DNA from: Brachybacterium aquaticum
Lineage (GTDB): Bacteria; Actinomycetota; Actinomycetes; Actinomycetales; Dermabacteraceae
Assembly: GCF_014204755.1 (NCBI RefSeq)
Contig: NZ_JACHLZ010000001.1
Coordinates: 620,001-684,000, forward strand
Direction: 5' to 3'
Length of the DNA: 64,000 nt
The notes beneath the pieces were generated by a model, which worked only from the letters and a program-made list of their open reading frames with translations, was not told the DNA's origin and ran no database searches. The stretch's first letter is position 1. Every line of letters starts with the position of its first letter. A program made the translations under genes and the position numbers. This document shows, in pieces, positions 33,035 to 41,424 of this stretch.

Positions 33035-33122
33035 GCCGCGCTGCGCCGCCCACCCGCGAGAGCCCGTCGGCCGCACCCCAGTGCGGGCGCCCACCCCCGT
33101 TCTCGCCCCGCGATAACGGCGA

Positions 33123-33179
33123 TTGTGGACGCCGCCGCCCCACCCCTAGCGTGTGAGCCGGATCACGAACGGTGATCCG
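33123..33179 (+). promoter_or_regulatory. promoter and palindromic operator of the GMC operon
   Basis: TTGTGG (33123-33128) and TAGCGT (33147-33152) are spaced 18 bp. Immediately downstream, at 33159-33179, CGGATCAC-GAACG-GTGATCCG is a perfect 8-bp inverted repeat around the expected transcription start. Its position suggests repression by steric block; the IclR protein encoded just upstream is the first candidate. Confidence 0.6.
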
Positions 33180-33212
33180 CGCACTGACGAGGACGCAGTG
33201 GAAGGGGACGCC

Positions 33213-33860
33213 ATGAGCGCACCGCGCGGCGACGACGCCGTGAACGACAGAGCCATGAACGACAGAGCAGTGAACGACAGAGCCGTCACGGACGAGGCAG
33301 TCAACGACATCGAAGGGACCGACGAGGCGACCGAGACCCTGGTCGCCCTGATCCGGGCGGCCTTCCCGCACGAGGGGGTGCCCGAGAGCGCCTACCGCCG
33401 CGCCGCGGCGACCGTGCAGGAGTCGGCCGACGCCACCGCCTGGATGCGGGTCAAGCTCGCCCAGGGCCTGGACTCCCTCCAGGCTCTGGCCGGCGGTGCC
33501 TTCACGGACCTGAGTCCGGCCGAGGCGCTGCCGCTGCTGCTGCGCGTCCAGCACACCACCTTCTTCGGGTTCGTGCGCCAGAGCGTGGTGGTGAGCCTCT
33601 ACGAGGACGAGGAGGTGTGGGAGGTGCTCGGCTACGAGGGCCCGTCCTTCGACAAGGGCGGCTACCTCCACCGCGGATTCGACGACCTCGACTGGCTGCC
33701 CGATCCCCGCATCGAGGAGTACGACGGCGAGCCGCTGCAGCACGTCGTCTCCGACCTCCCGCGATCGGCGACCACCACCAGCGTCCGGGGCGCCGCCGTC
33801 CCGGCCGGACAGAGCAAGGTCCGTGCCGGGCGCACGGGGACCGGGAAGGGACGGGCATGA
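33213..33860 (+). CDS. small subunit-like partner of a GMC dehydrogenase
   Basis: The 215-residue protein is soluble. Residues 10-33 are a run of near-repeats of VNDRA/MNDRA/VTDEAVND encoded by a 15-bp tandem repeat; the rest (AAFPHEGVPESAYRRAAATV, FFGFVRQSVVVSLYEDEEVW, GGYLHRGFDDLDWLPDPRIE) resembles the small proteins that accompany GMC dehydrogenases such as gluconate 2-dehydrogenase subunit 3. It has no Tat signal. The ATG at 33213 follows GGAAGGGG, and its stop overlaps the GMC start by ATGA, so the two are translationally coupled. Subunit role is inferred from this coupling. Confidence 0.68.
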   Translation: MSAPRGDDAVNDRAMNDRAVNDRAVTDEAVNDIEGTDEATETLVALIRAAFPHEGVPESAYRRAAATVQESADATAWMRVKLAQGLDSLQALAGGAFTDLSPAEALPLLLRVQHTTFFGFVRQSVVVSLYEDEEVWEVLGYEGPSFDKGGYLHRGFDDLDWLPDPRIEEYDGEPLQHVVSDLPRSATTTSVRGAAVPAGQSKVRAGRTGTGKGRA

Positions 33861-35422
33861 CCACCATCGACCACTCCACCGAGGCCGTCGTCATCGTCGG
33901 CTCCGGTGCCGGCGGCGGCACCCTCGCCTACGAGCTCACGAAGGCGGGCATCGAGTGCGTGCTCCTCGAGGCCGGCCCGTACCTGCGCAACGAGGACTAC
34001 ATGAACCTCGAGTGGGCGGCCTTCGACCAGATGGCCTGGACCGACACCCGCACCACCTCCGGCTCGTGGCGCATCGCCAAGGACTTCCCGAACCTGCCCG
34101 CCTGGATCGTGAAGGCCGTGGGCGGCACCACCACCCACTGGTCCGGCGCGACCCCGCGCTTCAAGCCCCACGAGTTCCGCACCCGCAGCGTCTACGGCCG
34201 CATCGACGGGGCGAACCTGCTGGACTGGCCGCTGACCTATGACGAGCTCGCGCCGTACTACACCCGCGCCGAGGACGCGATCGGCTCCACGCACACCGGT
34301 GGCCGCCCGCCGCTGCCGGCGAACAACAACTACAAGGTCCTCGCCGCCGGCGCCGAGAACCTCGGTTACCGCTACTACGCCACCGGCCCCTACGGCACCA
34401 ACGCCGAGCCCTACGACGGCCGCCCCGCCTCGATCCAGGACGGTTTCAACTTCCAGGGCGACAAGAGCGGCTCGAAGTGGTCGACCATGGTCCGCGAGAT
34501 CCCGCGGGCGCTGGCGACCGGGAAGCTGGACCTGCGGCCCGAGTCCCATGTCGCCCAGATCCTCCACGACCGCACCGGGAAGGTCGATGCGGTGCTGTAC
34601 CTGGACAGCGAGGGGAACCTGCACCGCCAGGCCGCGAAGCTCGTGTGCGTGGCGGGCAACTCGATCGAGACCCCGCGCCTGCTGCACCTGTCCAGCTCCT
34701 CGCTGTTCCCCGACGGGCTCGCGAACTCCTCCGGCCAGGTGGGGCGCAACTACATGCGCCACATGACCGGCAGCGTGTACGCGCAGTTCGACAAGCCGGT
34801 GAACATGCACCGCGGCGAGACGATGGCCGGCTGCATCAGCGACGAATCGGTGCACGACCCCACCCGCGGCTTCGCCGGCGGCTACTTCATCCAGACCATC
34901 GCGCTGGGGCCGGCGTTCCTGGCCACCTTCGTCGAGCCCGGCGCCTGGGGCCCGGACTTCACGCGACTGCTGGACGCGTACCGCAACACCGCTGGGTGCT
35001 GGCTCGTGGGCGAGGACATGCCGCAGGAGTCCAACGCCGTGACGCTGGACTCCACGGTCAGCGACCAGCACGGCCTGCCCGTCGCGCACGTCCACTTCGA
35101 CGACCACGCCAACGACGTGGCGATGCGCGAGCACGCGTACACGCAGGCCGAGAAGCTGTACCGCTCCGTCGGCGCGGTGGGCACCCACCGCACCACCCCC
35201 TACCCGTCCACCCACAACCTCGGCACCTGCCGCATGAGCGAACGGCCCGAGGACGGCGTGGTGGACAAGTGGGGCCGGGCGCACGACGTGCCGAACCTGT
35301 TCATCTCCGACGGCTCGCAGTTCACCACCGGCGCCGCCGCGAACCCGACCCTGACGATCGTGGCGCTCGCGATCCGCCAGGCCGAGTACCTCGTGGAGGC
35401 GCTGCGCACCGGGGACGTGTGA
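33857..35422 (+). CDS. GMC oxidoreductase (gluconate/ketogluconate dehydrogenase-like FAD subunit)
   Basis: The 521-residue flavoprotein has the FAD motif VVIVGSGAGGGTLAYELTKA (residues 10-29), WIVKAVGGTTTHWSGATPRF, KLVCVAGNSIETPRLLHLSS, and the C-terminal THNLGTCRMSERPEDGVV with FISDGSQFTTGAAANPTLTI. The Cys-Arg-Met and active-site His/Asn positions fit sugar-acid or polyol dehydrogenases of the GMC superfamily. No signal peptide is present, so it is cytosolic or bound through a partner. It is coupled to the small protein upstream and followed by a strong hairpin. The exact sugar is unknown. Confidence 0.85.
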   Translation: MTTIDHSTEAVVIVGSGAGGGTLAYELTKAGIECVLLEAGPYLRNEDYMNLEWAAFDQMAWTDTRTTSGSWRIAKDFPNLPAWIVKAVGGTTTHWSGATPRFKPHEFRTRSVYGRIDGANLLDWPLTYDELAPYYTRAEDAIGSTHTGGRPPLPANNNYKVLAAGAENLGYRYYATGPYGTNAEPYDGRPASIQDGFNFQGDKSGSKWSTMVREIPRALATGKLDLRPESHVAQILHDRTGKVDAVLYLDSEGNLHRQAAKLVCVAGNSIETPRLLHLSSSSLFPDGLANSSGQVGRNYMRHMTGSVYAQFDKPVNMHRGETMAGCISDESVHDPTRGFAGGYFIQTIALGPAFLATFVEPGAWGPDFTRLLDAYRNTAGCWLVGEDMPQESNAVTLDSTVSDQHGLPVAHVHFDDHANDVAMREHAYTQAEKLYRSVGAVGTHRTTPYPSTHNLGTCRMSERPEDGVVDKWGRAHDVPNLFISDGSQFTTGAAANPTLTIVALAIRQAEYLVEALRTGDV

Positions 35423-35437
35423 GCACAGGAGCGTGAG

Positions 35438-35481
35438 CCGGGAGGGTCCGGACGGCCGACGGGGCCGCCGGACCCTCCCGG
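35438..35481. terminator. bidirectional terminator with GGCCGACGGGG in the loop
   Basis: CCGGGAGGGTCCGG (35438-35451) pairs perfectly with CCGGACCCTCCCGG (35468-35481); the 16-nt loop holds GGCCGACGGGG. It lies between the GMC gene and the convergent lipoprotein gene and could serve both. Confidence 0.75.
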
Positions 35482-35504
35482 TCGCGCGGGGGCCGCGCCC
35501 TCCC

Positions 35505-35576
35505 GGTCAGACGCTGCTGGCCGGCCAGACGTTGCCGCCTGGTCAGACGTTGCCGGCCGGTCACACGTTGACGGTG
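35505..35576. repeat. four 18-bp repeats including the lipoprotein gene's 3' end
   Basis: Units start at 35505, 35523, 35541 and 35559 (consensus GGTCAGACGTTGCCGGCC). On the minus strand they read AACGTCTGACC-like, so the last codons and stop (AAC GTG TGA) of the lipoprotein gene appear to have been duplicated downstream. It looks like slipped-strand expansion at a gene terminus. Confidence 0.75.
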
Positions 35577-36406
35577 ACGTCCCCGGCCTCGCGCAGCTGG
35601 GCGGCGAGGGTCGCCGCCGCCTCGTTCTGCTGCTGGAGGGTCGCCTGCTGGGCCAGCTGGTCCCGCAGCTCCTCGAAGCTCGGCATCTCCTCCTCGGCGA
35701 CGCCCGCCTGGGTCTGCTGCTCGACGAGGGCGTCGTACTGGGCGCGCAGCTCGTCCTCGGTCGGCTCGGTGAGGTCGGCCTCCTGCGCGATGTACTCGGT
35801 GATCTCGTACTGGGTGGCGGCGTCCGCTCGGACCTGCTCCTCGCTCACACCCTGCGCGGCGAGGGTCTGGACGACCTCCTCGCCGGAGCCGAGTCCGGCT
35901 TGCTGGGCGATCTGCTCGAGCATCTGGTCGATGTCGTCCTCGCCGGCTTCGATGCCGGCATCGGCCGCGCCCTGCTGCAGCAGGGTGTTGTCCACCATCT
36001 GCTCGGCGACCTGGGTGCGCAGCGCGGCCTCGTCGACCGGCTCCCCGCCCTGCTGGGCCTGCAGGGACAGCTGCTGGTACTGGCCCTGGTAGACCGGGAC
36101 GAAGTCGTCCTTGGTGATGTCCTCGCCGTTGACCGTCGCGACGACGTCGGGGACGTCGCTGACGTCCGCCTCGGCCGCCTGCTGGGTCCCGTCGGCCGCA
36201 GTCCCGTCGGCGGCGCTTCCGTCGCTCGTGCCTCCGTCGGCCGACGAGCCGCCGGCGTCGGAGGCGGCCCGGGCCGCCTCGCCGCCGCCGTCGCTCGCGC
36301 CCGACGAGCCGGCGTCCTGCCCGCTGCAGGCGGTCAGGCCGAGCGCGGCGGTGAGGGTGAGCGCGGCGAGGGCGCGCCGCAGGGTCGAGGTGCTGGGGAC
36401 CTTCAC
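35561..36406 (-). CDS. SurA N-terminal-like lipoprotein
   Basis: The 281-residue protein starts with a lipoprotein signal (basic N-terminus, ALAALTLTAALGLTAC) with lipobox LTAC, Cys27 being the lipid site. A low-complexity Gly/Ser/Asp linker (28-85) precedes an acidic helical domain (VVATVNGEDITKDDFVPVYQ, QVAEQMVDNTLLQQGAADAG, DEVRAD-type helices) that resembles the SurA/PrsA chaperone-foldase N-terminal region. No parvulin isomerase domain is evident. The start is a GTG with AAGGAGG 4 bp ahead. It is probably on the outer face of the membrane and may aid protein folding. Confidence 0.8.
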   Translation of the reverse strand: MKVPSTSTLRRALAALTLTAALGLTACSGQDAGSSGASDGGGEAARAASDAGGSSADGGTSDGSAADGTAADGTQQAAEADVSDVPDVVATVNGEDITKDDFVPVYQGQYQQLSLQAQQGGEPVDEAALRTQVAEQMVDNTLLQQGAADAGIEAGEDDIDQMLEQIAQQAGLGSGEEVVQTLAAQGVSEEQVRADAATQYEITEYIAQEADLTEPTEDELRAQYDALVEQQTQAGVAEEEMPSFEELRDQLAQQATLQQQNEAAATLAAQLREAGDVTVNV

Positions 36407-36635
36407 TGTGCCTCCTTAGGTCGATGGCCCGGGCGACGGTACGCGCCGCGCCCGGACGACGCGAGGAGGGAACACCCAGGTCCGGCACGGGAATCCGCGT
36501 TCCCGGAGCGCACAGCGGGGGAGAGGGGACCGGCCCAGGCCGAGACCGGGATCACGTCGGCCGACGAGGCGCCCCGTCCGCGCCCGTCGGCCGCGCCCGT
36601 TGGTCGCGCCCGCCGGTCCCCCGCCTCCCGCCCTC

Positions 36636-37397
36636 TCAGTCGAGGTGCGCGAGGGCGTGGACGACCATCGCGTCGCGCACGAAGGGTGCGAGGGCGCGGC
36701 CGTCGACCGTGAACGTGCGGCTGAAGCGCTCGTCGGCGACGTACATGTCGCCGAGCCCCACGAAAGCGTCCGCTCCCGGGGAGCGCCCGCCCCAGCCCGC
36801 GGCGACCCAGGCGTGCAGGCGCGCGGTGAGGGTCTGCACCTCCTCGTCCTCCGGGGCGAGGCCGCGCTTCTCGGCGTCGGCGAAGCCGCCCAGCACCGCT
36901 TCGAACTCCGCCTGGAACCCCTGCCGCGCGGTGTCGTCGAGGGCGCGCCACCAGCGGTCGGAGTCGGCCCAGGCCTGCTCTCCCCAGCGCTGCTCCACCT
37001 CCTCCCGGTGCGCGGTGTGGTCGAACCCGTCGAACATGTCCTCGGCCATCAGGGCCTCTCCTCTCTCGAGCCGGCGAAGGGTCTCCCGCACCGAGCCGGT
37101 GATCCGGGCGAGCCGGTCCTGCTCCCGCTCCAGCGCCTCCACGTGCTCGCGCAGGGCCGTGGCGACATCGCGCTGCGCATCGAGCACGCGCCCGATCTCG
37201 GGCAGCCCCAGACCCAGCTCCCGCAGCACGAGGATGCGCTGCAGACGCAGCAGGCCGTCGCGGTCGTAGAACCGCAGCCCGCCCGGTCCGGTGCGGGACG
37301 GCGCCAGCAGGCCCACCTGCTGGTAGTGGCGCAGGGTGCGGCTGGTGGTGCCGGTGGTCCGCACGACCTCCTGCATCGACAATTCGCGCTGCGTCAT
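36636..37397 (-). CDS. MerR-family regulator with TipAS-like effector domain
   Basis: The 253-residue protein has a MerR DNA-binding domain (MQEVVRTTGTTSRTLRHYQQ, GLLAPSRTGPGGLRFYDRDG, LRELGLGLPEIGRVLDAQRD) and a C-terminal TipAS domain (EVEQRWGEQAWADSDRWWRA, FADAEKRGLAPEDEEVQTLT, GGRSPGADAFVGLGDMYVAD). TipAL-type proteins bind thiopeptide and other antibiotics and activate multidrug responses. The ATG at 37397 is chosen because AAGGAGG lies 5 bp upstream; two earlier in-frame ATGs lack one. It is monocistronic. Confidence 0.87.
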   Translation of the reverse strand: MTQRELSMQEVVRTTGTTSRTLRHYQQVGLLAPSRTGPGGLRFYDRDGLLRLQRILVLRELGLGLPEIGRVLDAQRDVATALREHVEALEREQDRLARITGSVRETLRRLERGEALMAEDMFDGFDHTAHREEVEQRWGEQAWADSDRWWRALDDTARQGFQAEFEAVLGGFADAEKRGLAPEDEEVQTLTARLHAWVAAGWGGRSPGADAFVGLGDMYVADERFSRTFTVDGRALAPFVRDAMVVHALAHLD

Positions 37398-37537
37398 GCC
37401 GTCCTCCTTCGCCATCGGCTCCGTCGTCATCGGTGCTCTTCTCCGTCTGCCGCTCGGTCTCTCCGGGCGGCGCGAGCACCATCCTGTCCCTTGACGTCGC
37501 GTCAAGCGCAAGGCGAATCAGCGGCCGGATCCGGGAA

Positions 37538-37567
37538 CGACGGCGGCCGCCGTCCCGTCGGTGACGG
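37538..37567 (-). terminator. hairpins after the sugar operon
   Basis: GACGGCGGCCGCCGTC (37538-37553) is a perfect 16-bp palindrome and CCCGTC-GGT-GACGGG (37553-37567) a second small stem. They lie 60-90 bp after the last gene of the operon on the minus strand. Confidence 0.6.
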
Positions 37568-37625
37568 GAGGCGGGCGCCGGGGGAGCGGGGCTGCGAGCG
37601 CGAGGACTCAGCAGTCGAAGGACTC

Positions 37626-38474
37626 TCAGTACCCGATGGACTTCAGGTACTCGCGGGACTCGCGGATGCAGTCGATCGGGTCGCGGCCGTAGGTGTCGTC
37701 CTGCTCGATGAGGAAGTACTCGGCGCCGGCCTTCTCGGCGGCGGGCAGCAGCGCGGGCCAATTCATGTTGCCCTGGCCCACCTCGGCGAACTGCGACAGC
37801 GACAGGAAGGTGCCGTAGAACTCCTTCATGTCCATCTCGCCCGCCTCGAAGCGCTTCACGGCGTCCGCAGGCATCGGGGCGATGCGGAAGTCCTTGACGT
37901 GGATGAGCTTGCAGGCACCGGCGTAGGCCTCGAGCATGTCCAGCGGCGCCATGCCGCCGCGCTGGACCCAATGGAGGTCCACCTCGAACAACAGCGAGGG
38001 GGCGACCCGGCGCACGATGTCGAAGATGCGCTCGCCGTCGAACTGGATGAGGTCGACGTGGTGGTTGTGGTAGCACAGCGTGATGCCCTCCTCCTTGAGG
38101 CGGGCGGCGTAGGGCTCGACCGACGCGGCCCACTCCTCGCAGGCCTCCTTCGAGGTCATGGCGCCGAAGGGCATCATGCCGATGCGCAGGAAGCGCGAGC
38201 CGGTCTTCCGGCACGCCTCGACGGCGCGGTCGAACTCGGTCTCGAGCGCGAAGCCGTTGCCGCCGGGGGCGATCGAAGCGCTCATCGACGCGGTCTCGAC
38301 GCCGAAGTCCTCCTTGCCGCGCACGAGGTCGTCGATGAGCTCGTCGGTCATCTCCACCTGGGAGACCTCGACGGCGTCGATGTCGAGCTCGCGCACCTGG
38401 CGCAGGACCTCGTACATCCCCTTCTCGTTGATCTGGTCCTTGAGCATCATGAGCTGGAGTCCGAGGACGGGCAT
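37626..38474 (-). CDS. sugar phosphate isomerase/epimerase (xylose-isomerase-like TIM barrel)
   Basis: The 282-residue protein has the AP-endonuclease-2/IolE-like TIM-barrel pattern: LGLQLMMLKDQINEKGMYEV, LDIDAVEVSQVEM, ITLCYHNHHVDLIQFDGE with metal-binding His residues, LLFEVDLHWVQRGG, CKLIHVKDFRIAPMP and GQGNMNWPALLPAAEKAGAE with Glu, as in inosose dehydratase and epimerases. It is the last gene of a co-directional three-gene operon with a GPH symporter and a Gfo/Idh/MocA oxidoreductase, so it probably isomerises a sugar or inositol derivative. The substrate is unknown. Confidence 0.82.
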   Translation of the reverse strand: MPVLGLQLMMLKDQINEKGMYEVLRQVRELDIDAVEVSQVEMTDELIDDLVRGKEDFGVETASMSASIAPGGNGFALETEFDRAVEACRKTGSRFLRIGMMPFGAMTSKEACEEWAASVEPYAARLKEEGITLCYHNHHVDLIQFDGERIFDIVRRVAPSLLFEVDLHWVQRGGMAPLDMLEAYAGACKLIHVKDFRIAPMPADAVKRFEAGEMDMKEFYGTFLSLSQFAEVGQGNMNWPALLPAAEKAGAEYFLIEQDDTYGRDPIDCIRESREYLKSIGY

Positions 38475-38533
38475 GGGTGTTCTCCTTCGAAGTGTGCGGT
38501 TCTGCGGCGAGGATCCGGGATGTCGTGCGGGTG

Positions 38534-38578
38534 CGCCGCGACCCGGGCCGACGGGATCGTCGGCGCCGGGTCGCGGTG
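38534..38578 (-). repeat. nested GC hairpin between two operon genes
   Basis: CCGCGACCCGG (38536-38546) pairs with CCGGGTCGCGG (38566-38576), with an inner GCCGAC (38547-38552)/GTCGGC (38559-38564) stem. The spacer motif GGGCCGACGGG lies inside. In this place it would act as an mRNA-stability or attenuation element between the oxidoreductase and the isomerase genes. Confidence 0.6.
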
Positions 38579-38585
38579 CGTGCGC

Positions 38586-39758
38586 TCAGGAGCGGGTGGG
38601 GAACTTGCCCTCGGCCTCGATGCGCTTGTTCAGCTCGGCCAGGTACTCGTCGGCCGGGTAGTCCACGAGGTCGATCTCGCGACCGGTCCAGGCCGACAGC
38701 TGCATGCCGGAGGCCAGACGCACGCCGTTGATGCCCTCGTCGCCGTCCGCGATCAGCGGGGTGCCGTCGAGAATGTGGGCGGCGAAGTTGGTCAGGACGT
38801 CGATGTGCTGCTGGCCCCAGACCGACTCGTACTCCTTGACCTCGGTCTCGTAGAGGTCGGCGGTGTCGATCTTGCCCATGAACAGGCGGCCTACGTCCTC
38901 GGCGGACATGCCGTCCGAGAGCGAGCGCTCGTCCTGCTTCAGGCGGGTGATGGTGACCTTCTTCGAGTCCTCGACGACGACCTTGCCCTTGTCGAAGAGG
39001 AACTCGAGGCGGTCGGTGCCGATGATGTCGTTAGTGCAGGTCAGGAAGTGACCGGTGGCGCCCTCGCCGAAGTCCACGACCGCGTTGACCTCGTCCTCGG
39101 TGGCGATGTCGCGCTGGAAGCCGAAGACGAGCTTCGCGAAGACCTTCTTCGGGGTGCCGGCGAGCCACTGCCACAGGTCCAGCTGATGGGGCGCCTGGTT
39201 GACCAGGACGCCGCCGCCCTCGCCGCCCCAGGTGGCGCGCCAGGCCGACTGGTCGTAGTAGGCCTGCGGACGCCACCAGGTCGTGATGATCCAGGAGGTG
39301 TGGCGCAGCTTGCCGAGCTCGCCGGAGGAGATCAGCGCCTTGAGGTCCATGTACACGGGGTTGGTGCGCTGGTTGAACATGATCGCGAAGGTGGTCGCGG
39401 GATGCGCGGCCGCGAACTCGTTCATCTCGTCGACCTGCTTGGTGTACACGCCCGCGGGCTTCTCGGTGAGGGTGTGGACGCCATTGCCGATTGCAGTGAT
39501 CGTCATCTCCGAGTGCAGGAAGTGGGGGACCGTGGTGACCACGGCGTCGACGTCGCCGGAGTCGAGCATCGCGATGTAGTCGTCGTAGAAGGGGATGCCG
39601 GGGTACTTCTCGGCCGCCACCTCCTTCTTCGCGGGGTCGATGTCCGCGATGGCGCCGAGGGTCATGCCCTCGACCTTGCCCTCGCTGATGACGCCGGCGT
39701 ACATGCCGCCCTGGGCGCCGAGGCCGATGATGCCGAGACGGACGTTCTTCTCCGACAT
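38586..39758 (-). CDS. Gfo/Idh/MocA family oxidoreductase
   Basis: The 390-residue enzyme has an N-terminal Rossmann fold (RLGIIGLGAQGGMYAGVISE), the sugar-dehydrogenase signature VDAVVTTVPHFLHSEMTITA, and the catalytic EKP in HTLTEKPAGVYTKQVDEMNE (about residues 95-97), plus GEGGGVLVNQAPHQLDLWQW with the active-site His. It is an NAD(P)-dependent dehydrogenase of sugars, inositols or their acids in the cytosol. It lies between the symporter and the isomerase gene. The start at 39758 has a ribosome site downstream of a GC hairpin (39782-39807). Confidence 0.87.
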   Translation of the reverse strand: MSEKNVRLGIIGLGAQGGMYAGVISEGKVEGMTLGAIADIDPAKKEVAAEKYPGIPFYDDYIAMLDSGDVDAVVTTVPHFLHSEMTITAIGNGVHTLTEKPAGVYTKQVDEMNEFAAAHPATTFAIMFNQRTNPVYMDLKALISSGELGKLRHTSWIITTWWRPQAYYDQSAWRATWGGEGGGVLVNQAPHQLDLWQWLAGTPKKVFAKLVFGFQRDIATEDEVNAVVDFGEGATGHFLTCTNDIIGTDRLEFLFDKGKVVVEDSKKVTITRLKQDERSLSDGMSAEDVGRLFMGKIDTADLYETEVKEYESVWGQQHIDVLTNFAAHILDGTPLIADGDEGINGVRLASGMQLSAWTGREIDLVDYPADEYLAELNKRIEAEGKFPTRS

Positions 39759-39781
39759 GGTGTCTCCGTGCTTCCGTGAGG

Positions 39782-39807
39782 GCGGCGGGCCGGGTCCGGC
39801 CCGCCGC
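39782..39807 (-). repeat. intercistronic GC hairpin after the symporter gene
   Basis: GCGGCGGGCC (39782-39791) and GGCCCGCCGC (39798-39807) make a perfect 10-bp stem with a 6-nt loop between the symporter and dehydrogenase genes. It may tune the ratio of transporter to enzyme. Confidence 0.55.
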
Positions 39808-39917
39808 AGGTGATGGTTCTCGGATGTGGTAGAAGAATGGACCCGACGACGCTGTCCGGACCCTTCGACCCTATACACGTCAGCGGCCCCACGAGCGGGA
39901 CCGCCGACGATCAGGGA

Positions 39918-41207
39918 TCAGTCCTGGGGAGCGGTCTCGGCCGCCGCCTCATGACGCTCCTCGAGGATCTTGACGTTCTCTTCGACCCGCTTCTTGGACA
40001 GCGGGTACCACGTGGCGACGATCAGACCGGCCACGCCGCCGGACTGGTAGCCGATCCAGCCCAGCGCCCAGCCGGAGATGCCGCCGGCCAGGGCCTGGCC
40101 GAGCTTGCGGGCCCAGGAGTACAGCGAGTAGACGGTGGCGTCATTGCGCTCCCCGGTGCGGATCTCCTGGTAGTCGATCACGTCGGTGATGAAGGCCCAG
40201 ATCAGGACGTTCAGCGCCGCGATGCCGAACATGAACACGGCGTAGCCGACCATGAAGACGTACGGGTTGTCGGTCTTGAGGACGAACAGGAGGATGCCGG
40301 AGACCAGGGCGAGGACCATGCCGGCCACGCCGACCTCGCGCTTGCCGAAGGTCTTGGCGAGCCACGCGCCCAGCGGCACGAACAGCAGGGTGGGCAGCAG
40401 GCCCACGAGGTTCACCAGCGACAGCATCCGGCCGTTGTTGAAGTAGTCGTTGTAGACGTAGGTGATCATCGGGCTGATCAGCATCATGCCCATGAGCATG
40501 ATCAGGGCGCCGGCGATCAGACCGGTCAGGGCGCGGTTGGTGAGCAGGGTGCCGAACAGCTGCCCGAAGCCCATGCGCTCCTCCTTGGGCTTCGGCGGGG
40601 TCGCGATGCGCTCCTCGACGTTGGCGAAGCACATGAGGTAGCAGAAGACCGCGAGGACCGCGCAGGCCGCGGCGGCGAAGAACATGCGGCTGCCGGAGAT
40701 CTGGGACTGGCCGTCGACCTGGACGAACACGATCAGCGGCAGCACCACGGAGATCACGAGGTTCGCGAGGGTCGCACCGAGCGAGCGGAACACCGACAGC
40801 GAGGCGCGCTCACCGGGCTTGTTGGAGATGACCGAGGCCATCGAACCGTAGGGGATGTTGATCAGGGTGTAGCAGATCGAGCCCCACAGGATGTAGGTGA
40901 CGATCATCCAGGCCAGGCGCGCCCCGTACTCCGCATCCGCGAGGAAGGGGGAGAACATGAGGACGGCGGCCACGGCGACCGGCACGCAGATCCGCAGCAG
41001 CCAGGGCTTGAAGCGACCCGAGCGGCCCGGCTTCATGACGTCGATCAGGCGGCCCGCGCCGACGTCGGTGAACGCGTCGAGGATGCGGGCGAAGAACAGC
41101 AGGAAGCCGACATGCGCGGCGCTGATGCCCATCACATTGGTGTAGAAGATCAGGAAGAACGTCGACTGCAGGATGAACGTGAAGTCGTTCCCCCAGTCGC
41201 CGAACAT
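39918..41207 (-). CDS. GPH/MelB-type glycoside-cation symporter; true start probably ACG at 41285
   Basis: The 12-helix symporter has the MelB core: GYMFGDWGNDFTFILQSTFF, LFFARILDAFTDVGAGRLID with its Asp, RSGRFKPWLL, IPYGSMASVIS, and a C-terminal region DVIDYQEIRTGERNDATVYS. Homology continues upstream of the ATG at 41207 (RPFGWRDKIGY), back to a stop at about 41308, with no ATG, GTG or TTG in between. AAGGAG (41293-41298) lies 7 bp before an ACG at 41285 (TSTTADSVPAQKKDV), the likely start. Imports the sugar for the operon; the AUG seems to have been lost. Confidence 0.8.
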   Translation of the reverse strand: MFGDWGNDFTFILQSTFFLIFYTNVMGISAAHVGFLLFFARILDAFTDVGAGRLIDVMKPGRSGRFKPWLLRICVPVAVAAVLMFSPFLADAEYGARLAWMIVTYILWGSICYTLINIPYGSMASVISNKPGERASLSVFRSLGATLANLVISVVLPLIVFVQVDGQSQISGSRMFFAAAACAVLAVFCYLMCFANVEERIATPPKPKEERMGFGQLFGTLLTNRALTGLIAGALIMLMGMMLISPMITYVYNDYFNNGRMLSLVNLVGLLPTLLFVPLGAWLAKTFGKREVGVAGMVLALVSGILLFVLKTDNPYVFMVGYAVFMFGIAALNVLIWAFITDVIDYQEIRTGERNDATVYSLYSWARKLGQALAGGISGWALGWIGYQSGGVAGLIVATWYPLSKKRVEENVKILEERHEAAAETAPQD

Positions 41208-41424
41208 GTAACCGATCTTGTCGCGCCAGCCGAAGGGCCGGACGTCCTTCTTCTGCGCAGGGACTGAATCTGCGGTGGTGCTCGTCGTCGTGCTCCTTCG
41301 GGCTCATCCTTGAGCAGCGGGAACGTCGGTGCGTCCGGTGCACGCGGGGGTTCCGCGTCGCTCGTTCGCCGCGGGCCGCAGGCCGCGTCGGCGAGTGGCT
41401 TGAGTCTGGAGGAGGGCCCGAGTC

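Noticed and set aside
33239..33312. Repeat tract at the start of the 33213 gene as a separate regulatory repeat
   Set aside because: The 15-bp repeats are in frame and encode VNDRA-like amino acids, so they are part of the coding sequence.
37398..37511. Upstream starts for the MerR/TipAS gene (37415 and 37430)
   Set aside because: Only the ATG at 37397 has AAGGAGG at 5 bp, and the winged helix begins a few residues later.
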